Part shown: positions 54,538-63,400 of the stretch, in pieces
Position numbering within the stretch: the stretch's first letter is position 1
Layout of the letters: every line of letters starts with the position of its first letter
Assembly (NCBI GenBank): GCA_964412555.1
Contig: CAYPPG010000036.1
Location: 10,052-74,051, forward strand
Origin: CAYPPG01 sp964412555
GTDB taxonomy: Bacteria > Hinthialibacterota > Hinthialibacteria > Hinthialibacterales > Hinthialibacteraceae
Direction: 5' to 3'
DNA length: 64,000 nt
Translations under genes and position numbers: made by a program
Notes under the pieces: model-generated
Seen by the model: only the letters and a program-made list of their open reading frames with translations
What the model was told of the DNA's origin: nothing
Database searches by the model: none

Positions 54538-54866
54538 TACATTCCTGAATACCGCATGATTTCTTTGATCTTTTGGCGATATTCCGGTTTATAGCAATGT
54601 GTCAGGCATTCCTTGCATTTTGGTTTGGGATCATACGGGCATCGTTCACGCCGTTGACGGGCATAGTCGAGTAGTTCACGGCATTCCTCACACAGCGAAT
54701 CGTCCTTCGTGGCATGATGGTGATGGCAGTATACCTTGATGAATGCCTTGAGAACCGATATGTCTTTCTCGACTTCATAAGGTTCCCATGGACGGGTACG
54801 CTTGTGAAATGCTGTTTGTTTGGGTTGTTTAATTTTCTTTTTTATCGTATTTGCTTGCATCATCAT
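54477..54866 (-). CDS. YgbA-like protein (nitrous-oxide-stimulated promoter family)
   Basis: A 129-residue protein with His/Cys clusters: IKVYCHHHHATKDDSLCEEC, RCPYDPKPKCKECLTHCYKP, and EIMRYSGMYYVKRGRID. These match the YgbA_NO family, named from a nitric/nitrous-oxide-responsive gene in enteric bacteria. The cysteines suggest metal or redox sensing. The start is ATG 54866 with AGGAAGAAA upstream. The last 61 bases overlap the convergent DUF2442 gene. Confidence 0.85.
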   Translation of the reverse strand: MMMQANTIKKKIKQPKQTAFHKRTRPWEPYEVEKDISVLKAFIKVYCHHHHATKDDSLCEECRELLDYARQRRERCPYDPKPKCKECLTHCYKPEYRQKIKEIMRYSGMYYVKRGRIDWLFKYFFSKSG

Positions 54867-54999
54867 TTTCTTCCTATACGATTGTATCTTGATTTTTATT
54901 ATTGCCTATAATGGAGATACGTCGTTGACACATGTCAACGCTTCTAGGATAGACTGCGCTTTTTACAACGAAAAATCGAGCAAGGATATTGACATGGTG

Positions 55000-55107
55000 G
55001 GGAATTCCAGAAGCAACGGTAACTAGCGGTTCATTCAGATGTTGAGCGAGGGAAATAAACGCACAGTCATAAGCGTCCTTTTCGTTTTGCGAGATTGAGT
55101 TCTTCAT
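55000..55107 (-). pseudogene. PIN-domain (VapC-type) toxin remnant
   Basis: Bases 55018-55077 encode DAYDCAFISLAQHLNEPLVT, the pattern of the C-terminal half of PIN toxins (AYDCAYLALAE, PLVTAD). The sequence before it is out of frame (…SDEELNLAKRKGRL in another frame), and no catalytic N-terminal part is present. It looks like a broken vapC. The rest of the gap 54867-55207 shows nothing else. Confidence 0.45.
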
Positions 55108-55207
55108 CGGAAATGACCGGCCCGGTAATATTCTGTATAAATAGGTGAGTTTTTTTAATCATTTATCTGGATAATCCGGCAAGTAAAAACTATAGATTTA
55201 TTATTTT

Positions 55208-56083
55208 TTAATTTGAATGCTTTTCCTTTAACCAGCAATTGATATCGTTGACATCTTTCCATTCAAATAATTGAACCGCTAGTTCTTCCAATTGGGGAAT
55301 CGATAGATTCTGAAGATGTTCATAAACAACAGAATCAAGCTTTCCGAATCGTCGCTGGAGTATATGTGAAATAAGCATAAATTGCCCTTCCTGTCGTCCT
55401 TTCTCACGTCCTTCCTGTCGTCCTTCCTGTCGTCCTTCTTGCAGTCCTTCTTCCAGTATTTTTTGGTAAATGACAGATTCACGCATGATTCCCTCTTTAA
55501 ACGCCAGTTGAATGAATTCCGATTCAAAACGCAATCCTGCCAGGATTTGCGCACAGTCGGAGATAAGATTTCTATCTTTACTATTATCGATCTTTTTTAC
55601 TTGATTAGCAACCCGATACAACAAATCTGATGGATCTTGAGCTTTTGATAAGGTGGCTAGTGGTAATAATGCAATATTTCGCATTAGTGATTCAGGTTCT
55701 TCTTCCCACAATCGGATGATTTGAAAAGAATGAATCGTATTTTCATATTGAAACTCCGGTTTCAAGTTACGTGCAGCAGCTGATTCTTTCAACAAAACAA
55801 CCGTTTGATCCACGGGAAGCTGATATCGGCGATGCAGGCGAACCCAATAATCCAACATCCGCAAGGGTATTGGTGGATCGCTGTTCTCAACATTTACTTG
55901 AAATTCCAAGTGCAGAATTCGTTCTTGAGCGTGTAAGAAAATGACAGAATCTGCTCGTATCGGTTCTATGCTCAGTTCCTTTTCTAACACTGTTACTGGT
56001 GCGTTGAAATCTTTCACTCGCCATGCTGCATAATGTGCTGGAAAATGTTTACAAAGGAGTTTACAGATGTTGTCACAACCCAT
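55208..56083 (-). CDS. Rpn-family PD-(D/E)XK nuclease-like protein with DUF4351
   Basis: A 291-residue protein. The nuclease core has RADSVIFLHAQERILHLEFQ and later LRMLDYWVRLHRRY. A tandem EGRQ block (about 218-238) is encoded by 12-base DNA repeats (55388-55452). The C-terminal DUF4351 domain has ILQRRFGKLDSVVYEHLQNL, SIPQLEELAVQLFEW, and WLKEKHSN. Rpn proteins are recombination-promoting nucleases or transposase-like and common in cyanobacteria. It stands alone on the - strand. Confidence 0.87.
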   Translation of the reverse strand: MGCDNICKLLCKHFPAHYAAWRVKDFNAPVTVLEKELSIEPIRADSVIFLHAQERILHLEFQVNVENSDPPIPLRMLDYWVRLHRRYQLPVDQTVVLLKESAAARNLKPEFQYENTIHSFQIIRLWEEEPESLMRNIALLPLATLSKAQDPSDLLYRVANQVKKIDNSKDRNLISDCAQILAGLRFESEFIQLAFKEGIMRESVIYQKILEEGLQEGRQEGRQEGREKGRQEGQFMLISHILQRRFGKLDSVVYEHLQNLSIPQLEELAVQLFEWKDVNDINCWLKEKHSN

Positions 56084-56303
56084 GATGGTATATTCCTTCA
56101 GTAGTTATGAAGATTCATCGATAACAGAATAAATAAAATGACATTTAATTCAAGGAAGGTTATGATCTGTCATTGTAGAACAGAAATCCTTGAAATCCAG
56201 AAATCATCTACATATCTAATTCCTTAAACGCCCATCGTGACCCGGCAAGGAATATCGTATAGAATAACAATCAAACAAAATTCCAATTTCGAGGGACAAA
56301 TCG

Positions 56304-57686
56304 ATGAAGAAACAAACTCCATCCACACGACGTGATTTTATCAAACTGGTAACAACCTCCACCTTGGCGGTTACAACAGCTTCGAAAACAATGAAATCTG
56401 TTGCCGCTTCAAGTTCTCCGAACGATCTCATCCGGATTGCAACCATCGGGATGGGCATTATCGGCTTTGAAGATACCTCTACCGCTTTGAAAATTCCCGG
56501 TGTCGAATTCGTCGCCGCGGCGGACTGCTATGACAGCCGTCTTATACACACGAAAGAATTGTATGGACAAGAGGTCGATACGACAAAAGACTATCGGGAA
56601 CTCTTAAGCCGGTCGGATATTGACGCGATTCTAATCTGCACACCGGATCACTGGCATCAAAAAATGTCGATCGATGCTATGGAAGCCGGGAAGGCGGTAT
56701 ACTGCGAAAAACCGATGGTGCAGCATATCGAAGAAGGCGCTAAAGTTATCGAGACACAAAAGAAAACCGGCATGGTTTTCGAAGTCGGCAGCCAATTTGC
56801 CAGTTCGCTACTCACTCTGAAAGCAAAGGAAATCTATGAAACGGGTGTCCTGGGCAAATTGAATATGGTGCACATGATGATCAGCCGCAATTCGGCCATC
56901 GGTGCCTGGCAATATTCCATCGCGCCGAATGCCTCTGCGGAAACGATCGATTGGGACAGTTTCCTGGGCAACGCACCCAAAATCCCCTTCGACGCCGACC
57001 GGTTTTTCCGTTGGAGAAAATACTGGGATTATGGCACCGGTGTGGCGGGCGATATGTACGTCCACAAGTTTACGGAACTCCATAGAATCATTAGTTCCAA
57101 TGGACCGACAAAGGCAATGTCAACAGGCGGCGTTCGCTATTGGACCGAAAAACGGGAATGCCCTGATCTGATCCTCGGCCTTTATGAATATCCTGAGACA
57201 GACACTCATCCTGCCTTCACTCTGCAATTGGGCGCGAACTTCGCTGACGGTGGACATGGTTCCGCATTTCAACTCATCGGTGAAAACGGAATGATCTCAG
57301 TCGGTGAAAGGGGGATAGAGGTAACACTCAGCAATCGCATGGAACCATCATTGAATCAGTTGGTGGAAGGATATAACTCCGTACGAACGTTTTCAGAAGA
57401 ACAGCAGCAAGCTTTCATTGAACAGTACAAGAAAAAACATGAGTCGCAAAAGGAAGAGGAAGTTCCTAAATACGAAGGCGAAAGAGAATATCGCGCTCCA
57501 AGGGGCTATGACAGCCGTCTCGATCATATGAAAGTCTTCTTCGACGCCATGCGCGGCAAGGACAAAGTGGTGGAAGATGCCGTATTCGGCTTACGAGCCG
57601 CCGCTCCTGCCCTGCTCGCCAACAAATGCTATCTGGATGACAAAATCTATTATTGGGATCCGGAAACGATGGTATTGAATGGGTAA
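56304..57686 (+). CDS. Gfo/Idh/MocA-family oxidoreductase with Tat signal
   Basis: A 460-residue protein with twin-arginine motif STRRDFIKLVTTSTLAVT and Rossmann loop IATIGMGIIGFEDTSTALK (about 48-66). The family Lys is in YCEKPMVQHIEEGAKV, and ICTPDHWHQKMSIDAMEAGK is conserved. The C-terminal domain has DMYVHKFTELHRIIS, which carries a possible active-site His. It is of the same family as the gene at 11737 but longer in the C-terminal part, so the two are distant paralogues. It acts on an unknown sugar or cyclitol, probably in the periplasm. Confidence 0.9.
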   Translation: MKKQTPSTRRDFIKLVTTSTLAVTTASKTMKSVAASSSPNDLIRIATIGMGIIGFEDTSTALKIPGVEFVAAADCYDSRLIHTKELYGQEVDTTKDYRELLSRSDIDAILICTPDHWHQKMSIDAMEAGKAVYCEKPMVQHIEEGAKVIETQKKTGMVFEVGSQFASSLLTLKAKEIYETGVLGKLNMVHMMISRNSAIGAWQYSIAPNASAETIDWDSFLGNAPKIPFDADRFFRWRKYWDYGTGVAGDMYVHKFTELHRIISSNGPTKAMSTGGVRYWTEKRECPDLILGLYEYPETDTHPAFTLQLGANFADGGHGSAFQLIGENGMISVGERGIEVTLSNRMEPSLNQLVEGYNSVRTFSEEQQQAFIEQYKKKHESQKEEEVPKYEGEREYRAPRGYDSRLDHMKVFFDAMRGKDKVVEDAVFGLRAAAPALLANKCYLDDKIYYWDPETMVLNG

Positions 57687-57786
57687 AACGAATTATCCCA
57701 TCCATAAAGCCATCAAAACCGCAATCGAATTTGAAAAGAAAATGTAGGATATATTCGCCGACTCCAAATTAAAGTGTTTCTGTAAG

Positions 57787-58089
57787 TTAATACGCGGAAT
57801 CATGATCCGGATGAAGTGATAATAAGCGAAGCCAATCGCCATCCCGATATGATAATGCCCGAAATTTTTTCCCTACTCGAACACTATAGATTCTTTCTCC
57901 ATTCGGACCTGTTCGAGAATACACAACTTCCCATTTCAATCCTATATCATCATATATTTGATTCCACGACATCTTGGATATTTTTCTCAATGTATTGAGC
58001 ACAGCGTGTTGATCTTGTTTTTCAAGTTGAAACAATTCCTTTTGAAATATAGGATTATTCAAATCCAACCGTAGTTTTTTGTGAATCAT
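57787..58089 (-). CDS. RelE-like cytotoxin of a type II toxin-antitoxin pair
   Basis: A 100-residue protein that reads LDLNNPIFQKELFQLEKQDQ, WEVVYSRTGPNGERIYSVRV, KFRALSYRDGDWLRLLSLHP and ends DHDSAY. This matches a recurring RelE-fold toxin of cyanobacteria and related bacteria. It starts at ATG 58089, overlapping the antitoxin stop by four bases, so the antitoxin is translated first. It is expected to cleave or block mRNA. Confidence 0.8.
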   Translation of the reverse strand: MIHKKLRLDLNNPIFQKELFQLEKQDQHAVLNTLRKISKMSWNQIYDDIGLKWEVVYSRTGPNGERIYSVRVGKKFRALSYRDGDWLRLLSLHPDHDSAY

Positions 58090-58328
58090 TGAATTTCTTC
58101 GAGAAGATCACTCTCAGTAGGAGGATTGTTTTTTGCCCACTCGATTGCTTCGTCAATCTTTTTTTTTGTATCCGGTTCATGTAACCAGTGTTCGTTATCC
58201 GGAATAAAGGAACCACTTTTTATCATCCATACACCCGGTTCGATTTCATCGATCAGAACTCTCTTTCCTGCATATTCTTTTCCAAGAGTGATATCACCTT
58301 CTCCGTTTATTGTTGAAATCTTTGCCAT
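58086..58328 (-). CDS. Antitoxin of the pair (AbrB/SpoVT-like small protein)
   Basis: An 80-residue protein. The N-terminus ISTINGEGDITLGKEYAGK is of the swapped-hairpin AbrB type. The remainder IEPGVWMIKSGSFIPDNEHW is conserved with partner antitoxins of the same toxin group, and the C-terminus is an acidic helix that would bind the toxin. The stop overlaps the toxin start at 58086-58089. Confidence 0.75.
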   Translation of the reverse strand: MAKISTINGEGDITLGKEYAGKRVLIDEIEPGVWMIKSGSFIPDNEHWLHEPDTKKKIDEAIEWAKNNPPTESDLLEEIQ

Positions 58329-58397
58329 GGGTTAGTCTCCACTTATATCAAATTGCAATCTTTTATCACTCGTATTATAGTTGACAGCAGGCAACAT

Positions 58398-58946
58398 TCA
58401 TGGCCCCCACAGATTGATATCCCCCATCGAAGTCAATCCGTTTGTCGTATCGAACGGGAATCCGTGATTCAAGATCTTATCCGGTCCGACAGAACGCACA
58501 TGCCACATCAATCCTCCCGGCGGTTGAATGGGGGCGTTGATGTCCGGTTGTTCCATCATATGAGAATTGCTGGAACTCCAGTCGGACGCAAACCAGGCAG
58601 CGTTTTCTTCCCGGTTCACATAATGAAACCAACCTTTCGTATGCCACATTTCTTCGAAATGTTCGGCAAAGATATCCCGCGGACAGGCGGCAAGATACGA
58701 AACCGGAGTGGTCAGACGGTAGTATTTGGGCGGGGGAACTCCGACACCGGGCGGATAATGCCCGGCATCCAATTTGTATTGATCGAGCGCATTGCCGATA
58801 CTTTTCATATCCCCGACGACACGGGCAATTTTCGCTCGGGTTTGAGCATTAAGAAAATTGGGGACAGCAATGGCGGCCAATACACCAATGATGGCAACCA
58901 CAATTAACAATTCGATTAAAGTAAAACCCTTTATGCTGAATTTCAT
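58398..58946 (-). CDS. Type IV pilin-like protein 2
   Basis: From ATG 58946 (AAGGAT upstream) the protein has 182 residues. The prepilin signal is MKFSIKG-FTLIELLIVV, with the stalk continuing NFLNAQTRAKIARVVGD. The C-terminus has SVGPDKILN and TTNGLTSMGDINLWGP, the same signature as the other four paralogues. Last of a run of four on the - strand. The proteins may be minor pilins or surface pseudopilins. Confidence 0.9.
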   Translation of the reverse strand: MKFSIKGFTLIELLIVVAIIGVLAAIAVPNFLNAQTRAKIARVVGDMKSIGNALDQYKLDAGHYPPGVGVPPPKYYRLTTPVSYLAACPRDIFAEHFEEMWHTKGWFHYVNREENAAWFASDWSSSNSHMMEQPDINAPIQPPGGLMWHVRSVGPDKILNHGFPFDTTNGLTSMGDINLWGP

Positions 58947-58973
58947 GAGGCAATCCTTCAATTTATAAAAACT

Positions 58974-59549
58974 TTAGTGGGAAAGAAAATTCTCCTGCGT
59001 ATAGTAAATATCCCCGGGCGACACCAGTCCGTTGGATGCATTATACGGCGGAGATCGAAAATTTCGGTCCAGCACATTGGTATAGGCCAAATCGGGACCG
59101 CAACTACCGACTTTCCACCACGAATGACCAAAGTAGGGTTCCCAATTCGGCGCGGGATTGCCGGGGGAACCGTTCAGATAAATGGTTCCATAGTCATAAC
59201 TCATCTTGCTTCCGATAAAATACGAAGCCGGGCGGGTAATGTCATCGGCCTGGAATACATCCGCAAGCAATTGATTCATATAGGCAATCGGCGTCGTAAG
59301 TTGGGAATAGCAGGAAGCCCAGCCATGATCTCCGGATGGACAGGGTTTATCCCATGGGACGGTGTTATTATCCAGAATATACATCTCGATGGCAGTTCCG
59401 TATGCTTTGCAATCCCCCATAACCCGCGAGAGTTTCGCGCGGGTTTGTGCGTTCAGGAAATTCGGAACGGCAATGGCGGCCAAAATGCCGATAATGGCGA
59501 CAACGATCAATAATTCGATCAGAGTGAATCCCTTATTTTGAGTATTCAT
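58974..59549 (-). CDS. Type IV pilin-like protein 3
   Basis: From ATG 59549 (AAGGAG upstream) the protein has 191 residues: MNTQNKG-FTLIELLIVV, stalk NFLNAQTRAKLSRVMGD, then a globular domain with SCGPDLAYTNVLDRNFR and PYNASNGLVSPGDIYYTQ. It has few cysteines and no disulphide-loop pattern. Third of the four. Confidence 0.9.
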   Translation of the reverse strand: MNTQNKGFTLIELLIVVAIIGILAAIAVPNFLNAQTRAKLSRVMGDCKAYGTAIEMYILDNNTVPWDKPCPSGDHGWASCYSQLTTPIAYMNQLLADVFQADDITRPASYFIGSKMSYDYGTIYLNGSPGNPAPNWEPYFGHSWWKVGSCGPDLAYTNVLDRNFRSPPYNASNGLVSPGDIYYTQENFLSH

Positions 59550-59622
59550 CCTCTTCTCCTTGTCCATGGCAATGAAAAAATGGAGTTCCGCGTTTTCATT
59601 TGATCTCAACCATACCACCCAT

Positions 59623-60198
59623 CTAAAAATGAGGCAAAGGGGGACGGTATTCGTTCGTGGGGTTGGAACTTTTCGGCCCGAAGGCGCCGATGTCGCCGTG
59701 ACTAACAAGTCCATTGGATATATGGTAAAAATCGTCAGGATACCGGTTGAACCACGAATTTGTCAGATCGGGTCCCCAGCTGTTGATTTGCCACCGATGC
59801 CCCCACGTCCGGCCTTGGCCTGTGACTTCATCCGTCACGTAATCGTAGGCGTCTCCCCATTGTTCCCAATCGGTTTGTGTCATAAATGTAGCAAAAGGAT
59901 CTTTAGGAATCGTAGAAATATAAGCGAGGGGCGTCGTCAAGCGCTGATAACGCAAATGATTGGGATGAAGCCCTTGTACCCCTAAACCATCCACCGTCCA
60001 GGGTGGATAGTTATTATGGTCAATAAAATACGATTCCAACCCCGTTCGCAGCATGTTCAGGTCGGCCATCACCCGGCTCAGTTTGGCACGAATCTGCGCA
60101 TTCATAAAATTCGGGACGGCTATCGCGGCAAGGATACCAATGATGGCGACGACAATCAGCAACTCGATTAAGGTAAAACCTCTTTTTTGATTCTTCAT
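59623..60198 (-). CDS. Type IV pilin-like protein 4
   Basis: ATG 60198 is preferred over 60201 because GAGGTG sits six bases before it; the product has 191 residues: MKNQKRG-FTLIELLIVV, stalk NFMNAQIRAKLSRVMAD. The C-terminus has SWGPDLTNSWFNRYPDD and HISNGLVSHGDIGAFGPKSS. Second of the four. Confidence 0.9.
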   Translation of the reverse strand: MKNQKRGFTLIELLIVVAIIGILAAIAVPNFMNAQIRAKLSRVMADLNMLRTGLESYFIDHNNYPPWTVDGLGVQGLHPNHLRYQRLTTPLAYISTIPKDPFATFMTQTDWEQWGDAYDYVTDEVTGQGRTWGHRWQINSWGPDLTNSWFNRYPDDFYHISNGLVSHGDIGAFGPKSSNPTNEYRPPLPHF

Positions 60199-60331
60199 CA
60201 TATTCACCTCGTTTTGAGGATCAGGATAACAGAACAAAGAAGCCACTTCGGACAATCACGCAGGATTGCCCCTACACCATGTACGGGTAGAACTATGTGT
60301 CTACCCAGTTTTAAGACAGATATCTTCCAAT

Positions 60332-60994
60332 CTAGTTTACACCACCACTACCCCGCTGGAGAATGTCACCCACGCTGTACACTCCATTGGTTGCATCGAA
60401 GGGGACACCACGATTCGAGGTATTCTTTGACGTCTGCTCAAAGCCGTAATCACCATCCGGTCCGCAACTGTACATGATGAATTGTCCGGTCCGAATTGGC
60501 TGCACCCCGATGTTTTCGGCATTCTCAGGGAAAAAAGCCTGCAAGCCATGATCCAATCCCGGATCTTCCGGATCATTGTCGAAATAGCGGTACGAACGCA
60601 CGGCCGAGGATGGATTCTCCGGCAGTTCCAATGGATTGAACGGATCGAGCGGAATAGAGGCAATATACGTGATCGGTGTTGTGAGAGGCCCATAGATACA
60701 ATGCAGATTCCGATACCCATAGGCACAATCCCCCACTCCGTCGAATACGGTCAAAATTCGCTCGTGGCACCATCCATCATAGGGTTTATCATACCAATCA
60801 CAAAGTAAAACATTCCGGTCAAGCCGATTCATTTCTACAGCCGAAGCAAGAGCTTTCATATCCGCTTTGGAGCGTGATATCTTGGCACGAACTTGGGCAT
60901 CGAGAAAGTTGGGAACGGCGATGGCGGCTAAAATTCCGATAATGGCTACGACAATCAACAATTCAATCAAAGTAAATGCTTTTGGATTCGACAT
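60332..60994 (-). CDS. Type IV pilin-like protein 5
   Basis: A 220-residue protein that starts MSNPKA-FTLIELLIVV (Ala instead of Gly before the cleavage site), with stalk NFLDAQVRAKISRSKAD. The C-terminus has SCGPDGDYGFEQTSKNT and FDATNGVYSVGDILQRGSGG. AAAGGA precedes ATG 60994. First of the four on the - strand. It is closest to the 9353 gene in its end (GDIxxRSGGG). Confidence 0.88.
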   Translation of the reverse strand: MSNPKAFTLIELLIVVAIIGILAAIAVPNFLDAQVRAKISRSKADMKALASAVEMNRLDRNVLLCDWYDKPYDGWCHERILTVFDGVGDCAYGYRNLHCIYGPLTTPITYIASIPLDPFNPLELPENPSSAVRSYRYFDNDPEDPGLDHGLQAFFPENAENIGVQPIRTGQFIMYSCGPDGDYGFEQTSKNTSNRGVPFDATNGVYSVGDILQRGSGGVN

Positions 60995-61143
60995 TCCTTT
61001 TTTTCCGAATTGATCAGAATTTGTTCAAATACCGAATTTTATATCTCAAGTGCACAGATGATCTCAAATCGTTTATTCACTATAACATAGTGCACTAAGC
61101 AATGTCAATGTAATTTCGTTTGCATACTTATCTAGTTCATTGA

Positions 61144-61245
61144 GTACCTAAAACACCGAGGGAACCGGACAAGCGAAGTCTGCCCTGGCTTTGGGTACCT
61201 AAAACACCGGGGGAACTAGGCCAAGAGAAGTCTGCCCTAGCTTTG
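61144..61245. repeat. Two tandem 51-base repeats of the GGGCAGACTTCGC family
   Basis: Units 61144-61194 and 61195-61245 each start GTACCTAAAACACCG and contain the complement of GGGCAGACTTCGC. They are the opposite orientation of 25172-25253. The gap 60995-61332 around them shows nothing else. Confidence 0.85.
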
Positions 61246-61332
61246 TGGTTGAGATGTATATTGATTGTAAGATTATCCCCATCATGAGAAATTGATTTCA
61301 CATATTGCTGAACATACATCGGATTAAGGATT

Positions 61333-61848
61333 TTACCGTAATCGATATTTCATGAACATCACTTCGAAAGGCAAATGTTCAAACCATTTGCAACCGGTAA
61401 CACAAAAACCTATTTTCTCATACCATTCGCGAAGTTCGTTTTGTTCGGCGATAATGGCTATGCCAACTTGTTCCACATGACGTGAATTTGCTTCTTGAAA
61501 AATATGCCGAACCAATAATTCCCCGAATCCTTTTTTTCGATGGGTTGGAAGAACCGAAAGACGTTCCAAGTAGCAATCTTCCGCCGACGGTTGCTCAATG
61601 GCCACTGTTCCAACAGCTACATCACCATCCCACTTCAAATAATAGAACACTCCCCGTTCTACATCTTTCTCAATCCATTCAGGTATACAGTTTGAAGGAT
61701 GCTTCGGACAATTCTCCGGAGTCAATCCGAAGCGTTCGGCCACGTCTTGAAAGGATCGGCGGATAATCTCAGCCACGACCGGAATGTCACATTTCTGCGC
61801 TTCAGTAATCTTCAATGGATTTTCCTGTTCTTGAAATGAATTGTTCAA
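61333..61848 (-). CDS. GNAT-family N-acetyltransferase
   Basis: A 171-residue protein. The acetyl-CoA loop motif is LERLSVLPTHRKKGFGELLV (V/I-x-P-x-x-R-x-x-G-x-G), with WYEKIGFCVTGCKWFEHLPF near the C-terminus. The substrate is unknown. It lies downstream of lysC on the same strand, but after the lysC terminator. Confidence 0.88.
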   Translation of the reverse strand: MNNSFQEQENPLKITEAQKCDIPVVAEIIRRSFQDVAERFGLTPENCPKHPSNCIPEWIEKDVERGVFYYLKWDGDVAVGTVAIEQPSAEDCYLERLSVLPTHRKKGFGELLVRHIFQEANSRHVEQVGIAIIAEQNELREWYEKIGFCVTGCKWFEHLPFEVMFMKYRLR

Positions 61849-61854
61849 AAAATG

Positions 61855-61882
61855 AAAAAGGGGCGGTTGTTCATTCCGCCCC
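61855..61882 (-). terminator. Rho-independent terminator after lysC
   Basis: Read on the - strand, GGGGCGG (61882-61876) pairs with CCGCCCC (61866-61860) around a 9-base loop and is followed by TTTTTCATTTTTT. It lies 34 bases after the lysC stop. Confidence 0.9.
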
Positions 61883-61915
61883 GGATAATTGATGTATGGT
61901 ATTGCAATCTATCGA

Positions 61916-63139
61916 TTACTCGTTCTCACCTTCTTCAAGTCCAAACTCTTCACACAGGGCGCGGACGGCGAGTTCGGTATACGCTTCCTCGATCACACAG
62001 GAAATCTTGATTTCAGACGTGCTGATCATCAGGATGTTGATGCCTTTGGCGGCAAGCGCTTTGAACATGCGGGCGGCCACTCCGGCGTGAGTTCGCATTC
62101 CGACACCGATAGCGGATATTTTGGCGATTTTATCATCGTACGTTAATTTCTTCGCATCAATCAAACTGCGCAATTCATCCTCGACTTTTTTAATATAGGG
62201 AATATCGACTCGCTCGGCGGTGAAAGAGATATCGGCGAGATCGCCTTCGGCCACGTTCTGGACGATCATGTCGACGTTGATATTTTTATCAGCCAAAAAG
62301 TTGAAAATCTTGGCGGCGGTACCCGGTTTATCCGCAATACCGCTAAGAGTGACTTTGGCTTCTTTCATATTGTGGGTAATCGCACTGACAACGACTTCTT
62401 CCATCGTTTCTACCTCCTGAATGATCATGGTTCCCGGTTTGTCTTCAAAACTGGAACGGACTTGCAAGGGAACATTGAATTTTGCAGCGAACTGAACGGA
62501 TCGCGTATGTAACACTTTGGCGCCGGATGAGGCCATTTCCAACATTTCCTCATAAGACAGCTGCGGAATCTTTTTCACGCGGGAAACAATTCGCGGATCG
62601 GCGGCATAGACACCGTCCACGTCCGTATAAATATCACACTGTCCGTTCAAGACAGCAGCAATAGCCACGGCCGTCGTATCGGACCCTCCGCGGCCGAGTG
62701 TCGTGATTTCCAGTTCATCGGTAATCCCTTGGAACCCCGCTATGACAACGATTTTCCCTTCATCCAGCGCTCTGCGGATTTTGGTGTCGCCGATACTTTT
62801 TAGGCGGGCTTTTTGATGTGCCGTATCGGTTTTCATTTCGATTTGCGGAGCGATGAATGAAATGGCCGGATGCCCGAGTTTCTGGATCGCGATCGAAAGC
62901 AGCGCAATGGAAACCTGTTCTCCCGTGGAACAGAGCATATCCTTTTCCCGGGGAGAACCGGCCGGATCGATGTCATTAGCCAGATTCAAAAGCCGGTCCG
63001 TCTCACCGGCCATGGCTGAAACGGTCACCACGACTTGCTTTCCGGATTCTTTTTCCTTGATCGCCTTCTGAGCGGCGGCGACGATCTTTTCGGTACTCCC
63101 AACCGAGGTGCCGCCGAATTTCATAACTACGATACTCAT
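61916..63139 (-). CDS. lysC: Aspartate kinase
   Basis: A 407-residue protein. The kinase domain (about 1-245) has VVMKFGGTSVGSTEKIV, STGEQVSIALLSIAI, TTLGRGGSDTTAVAIA, IYTDVDGVYAADPRI and SYEEMLEMASSGAKVLHTRS. Two ACT domains follow (about 265-400), with KVTLSGIADKPGTAAKIF and IGVGMRTHAGVAARMFKAL, the monofunctional, feedback-controlled type. It makes aspartyl phosphate for Lys/Thr/Met. No lysine riboswitch was recognised in the 261 bases upstream. Confidence 0.95.
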   Translation of the reverse strand: MSIVVMKFGGTSVGSTEKIVAAAQKAIKEKESGKQVVVTVSAMAGETDRLLNLANDIDPAGSPREKDMLCSTGEQVSIALLSIAIQKLGHPAISFIAPQIEMKTDTAHQKARLKSIGDTKIRRALDEGKIVVIAGFQGITDELEITTLGRGGSDTTAVAIAAVLNGQCDIYTDVDGVYAADPRIVSRVKKIPQLSYEEMLEMASSGAKVLHTRSVQFAAKFNVPLQVRSSFEDKPGTMIIQEVETMEEVVVSAITHNMKEAKVTLSGIADKPGTAAKIFNFLADKNINVDMIVQNVAEGDLADISFTAERVDIPYIKKVEDELRSLIDAKKLTYDDKIAKISAIGVGMRTHAGVAARMFKALAAKGINILMISTSEIKISCVIEEAYTELAVRALCEEFGLEEGENE

Positions 63140-63400
63140 GATTGTACCTCAGAATACCTGTTTAAATGGATTGCATGGATTAAATGATAACTGAATTTCG
63201 CCGATTTTACAGCGGTGCAGTAAAAGAAAATTAAATTTTTACTCTATCCCTTCTTATAACCAATTCTTTCACTTGGACCTTGCGCTAAAGGAAAGATGAG
63301 GTTTTGAGTGTTGAGGGAAAGTTGAGAATCCCGTTCACCGAAAAAAAATGTCCCGATTCCACTGGCTGAATTGTTGTATAGAGAAGAGAGCCATACAACC

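Noticed and set aside
63140..63400. Lysine riboswitch or leader before lysC
   Set aside because: No conserved lysine-element motif could be found by eye in this divergent region.
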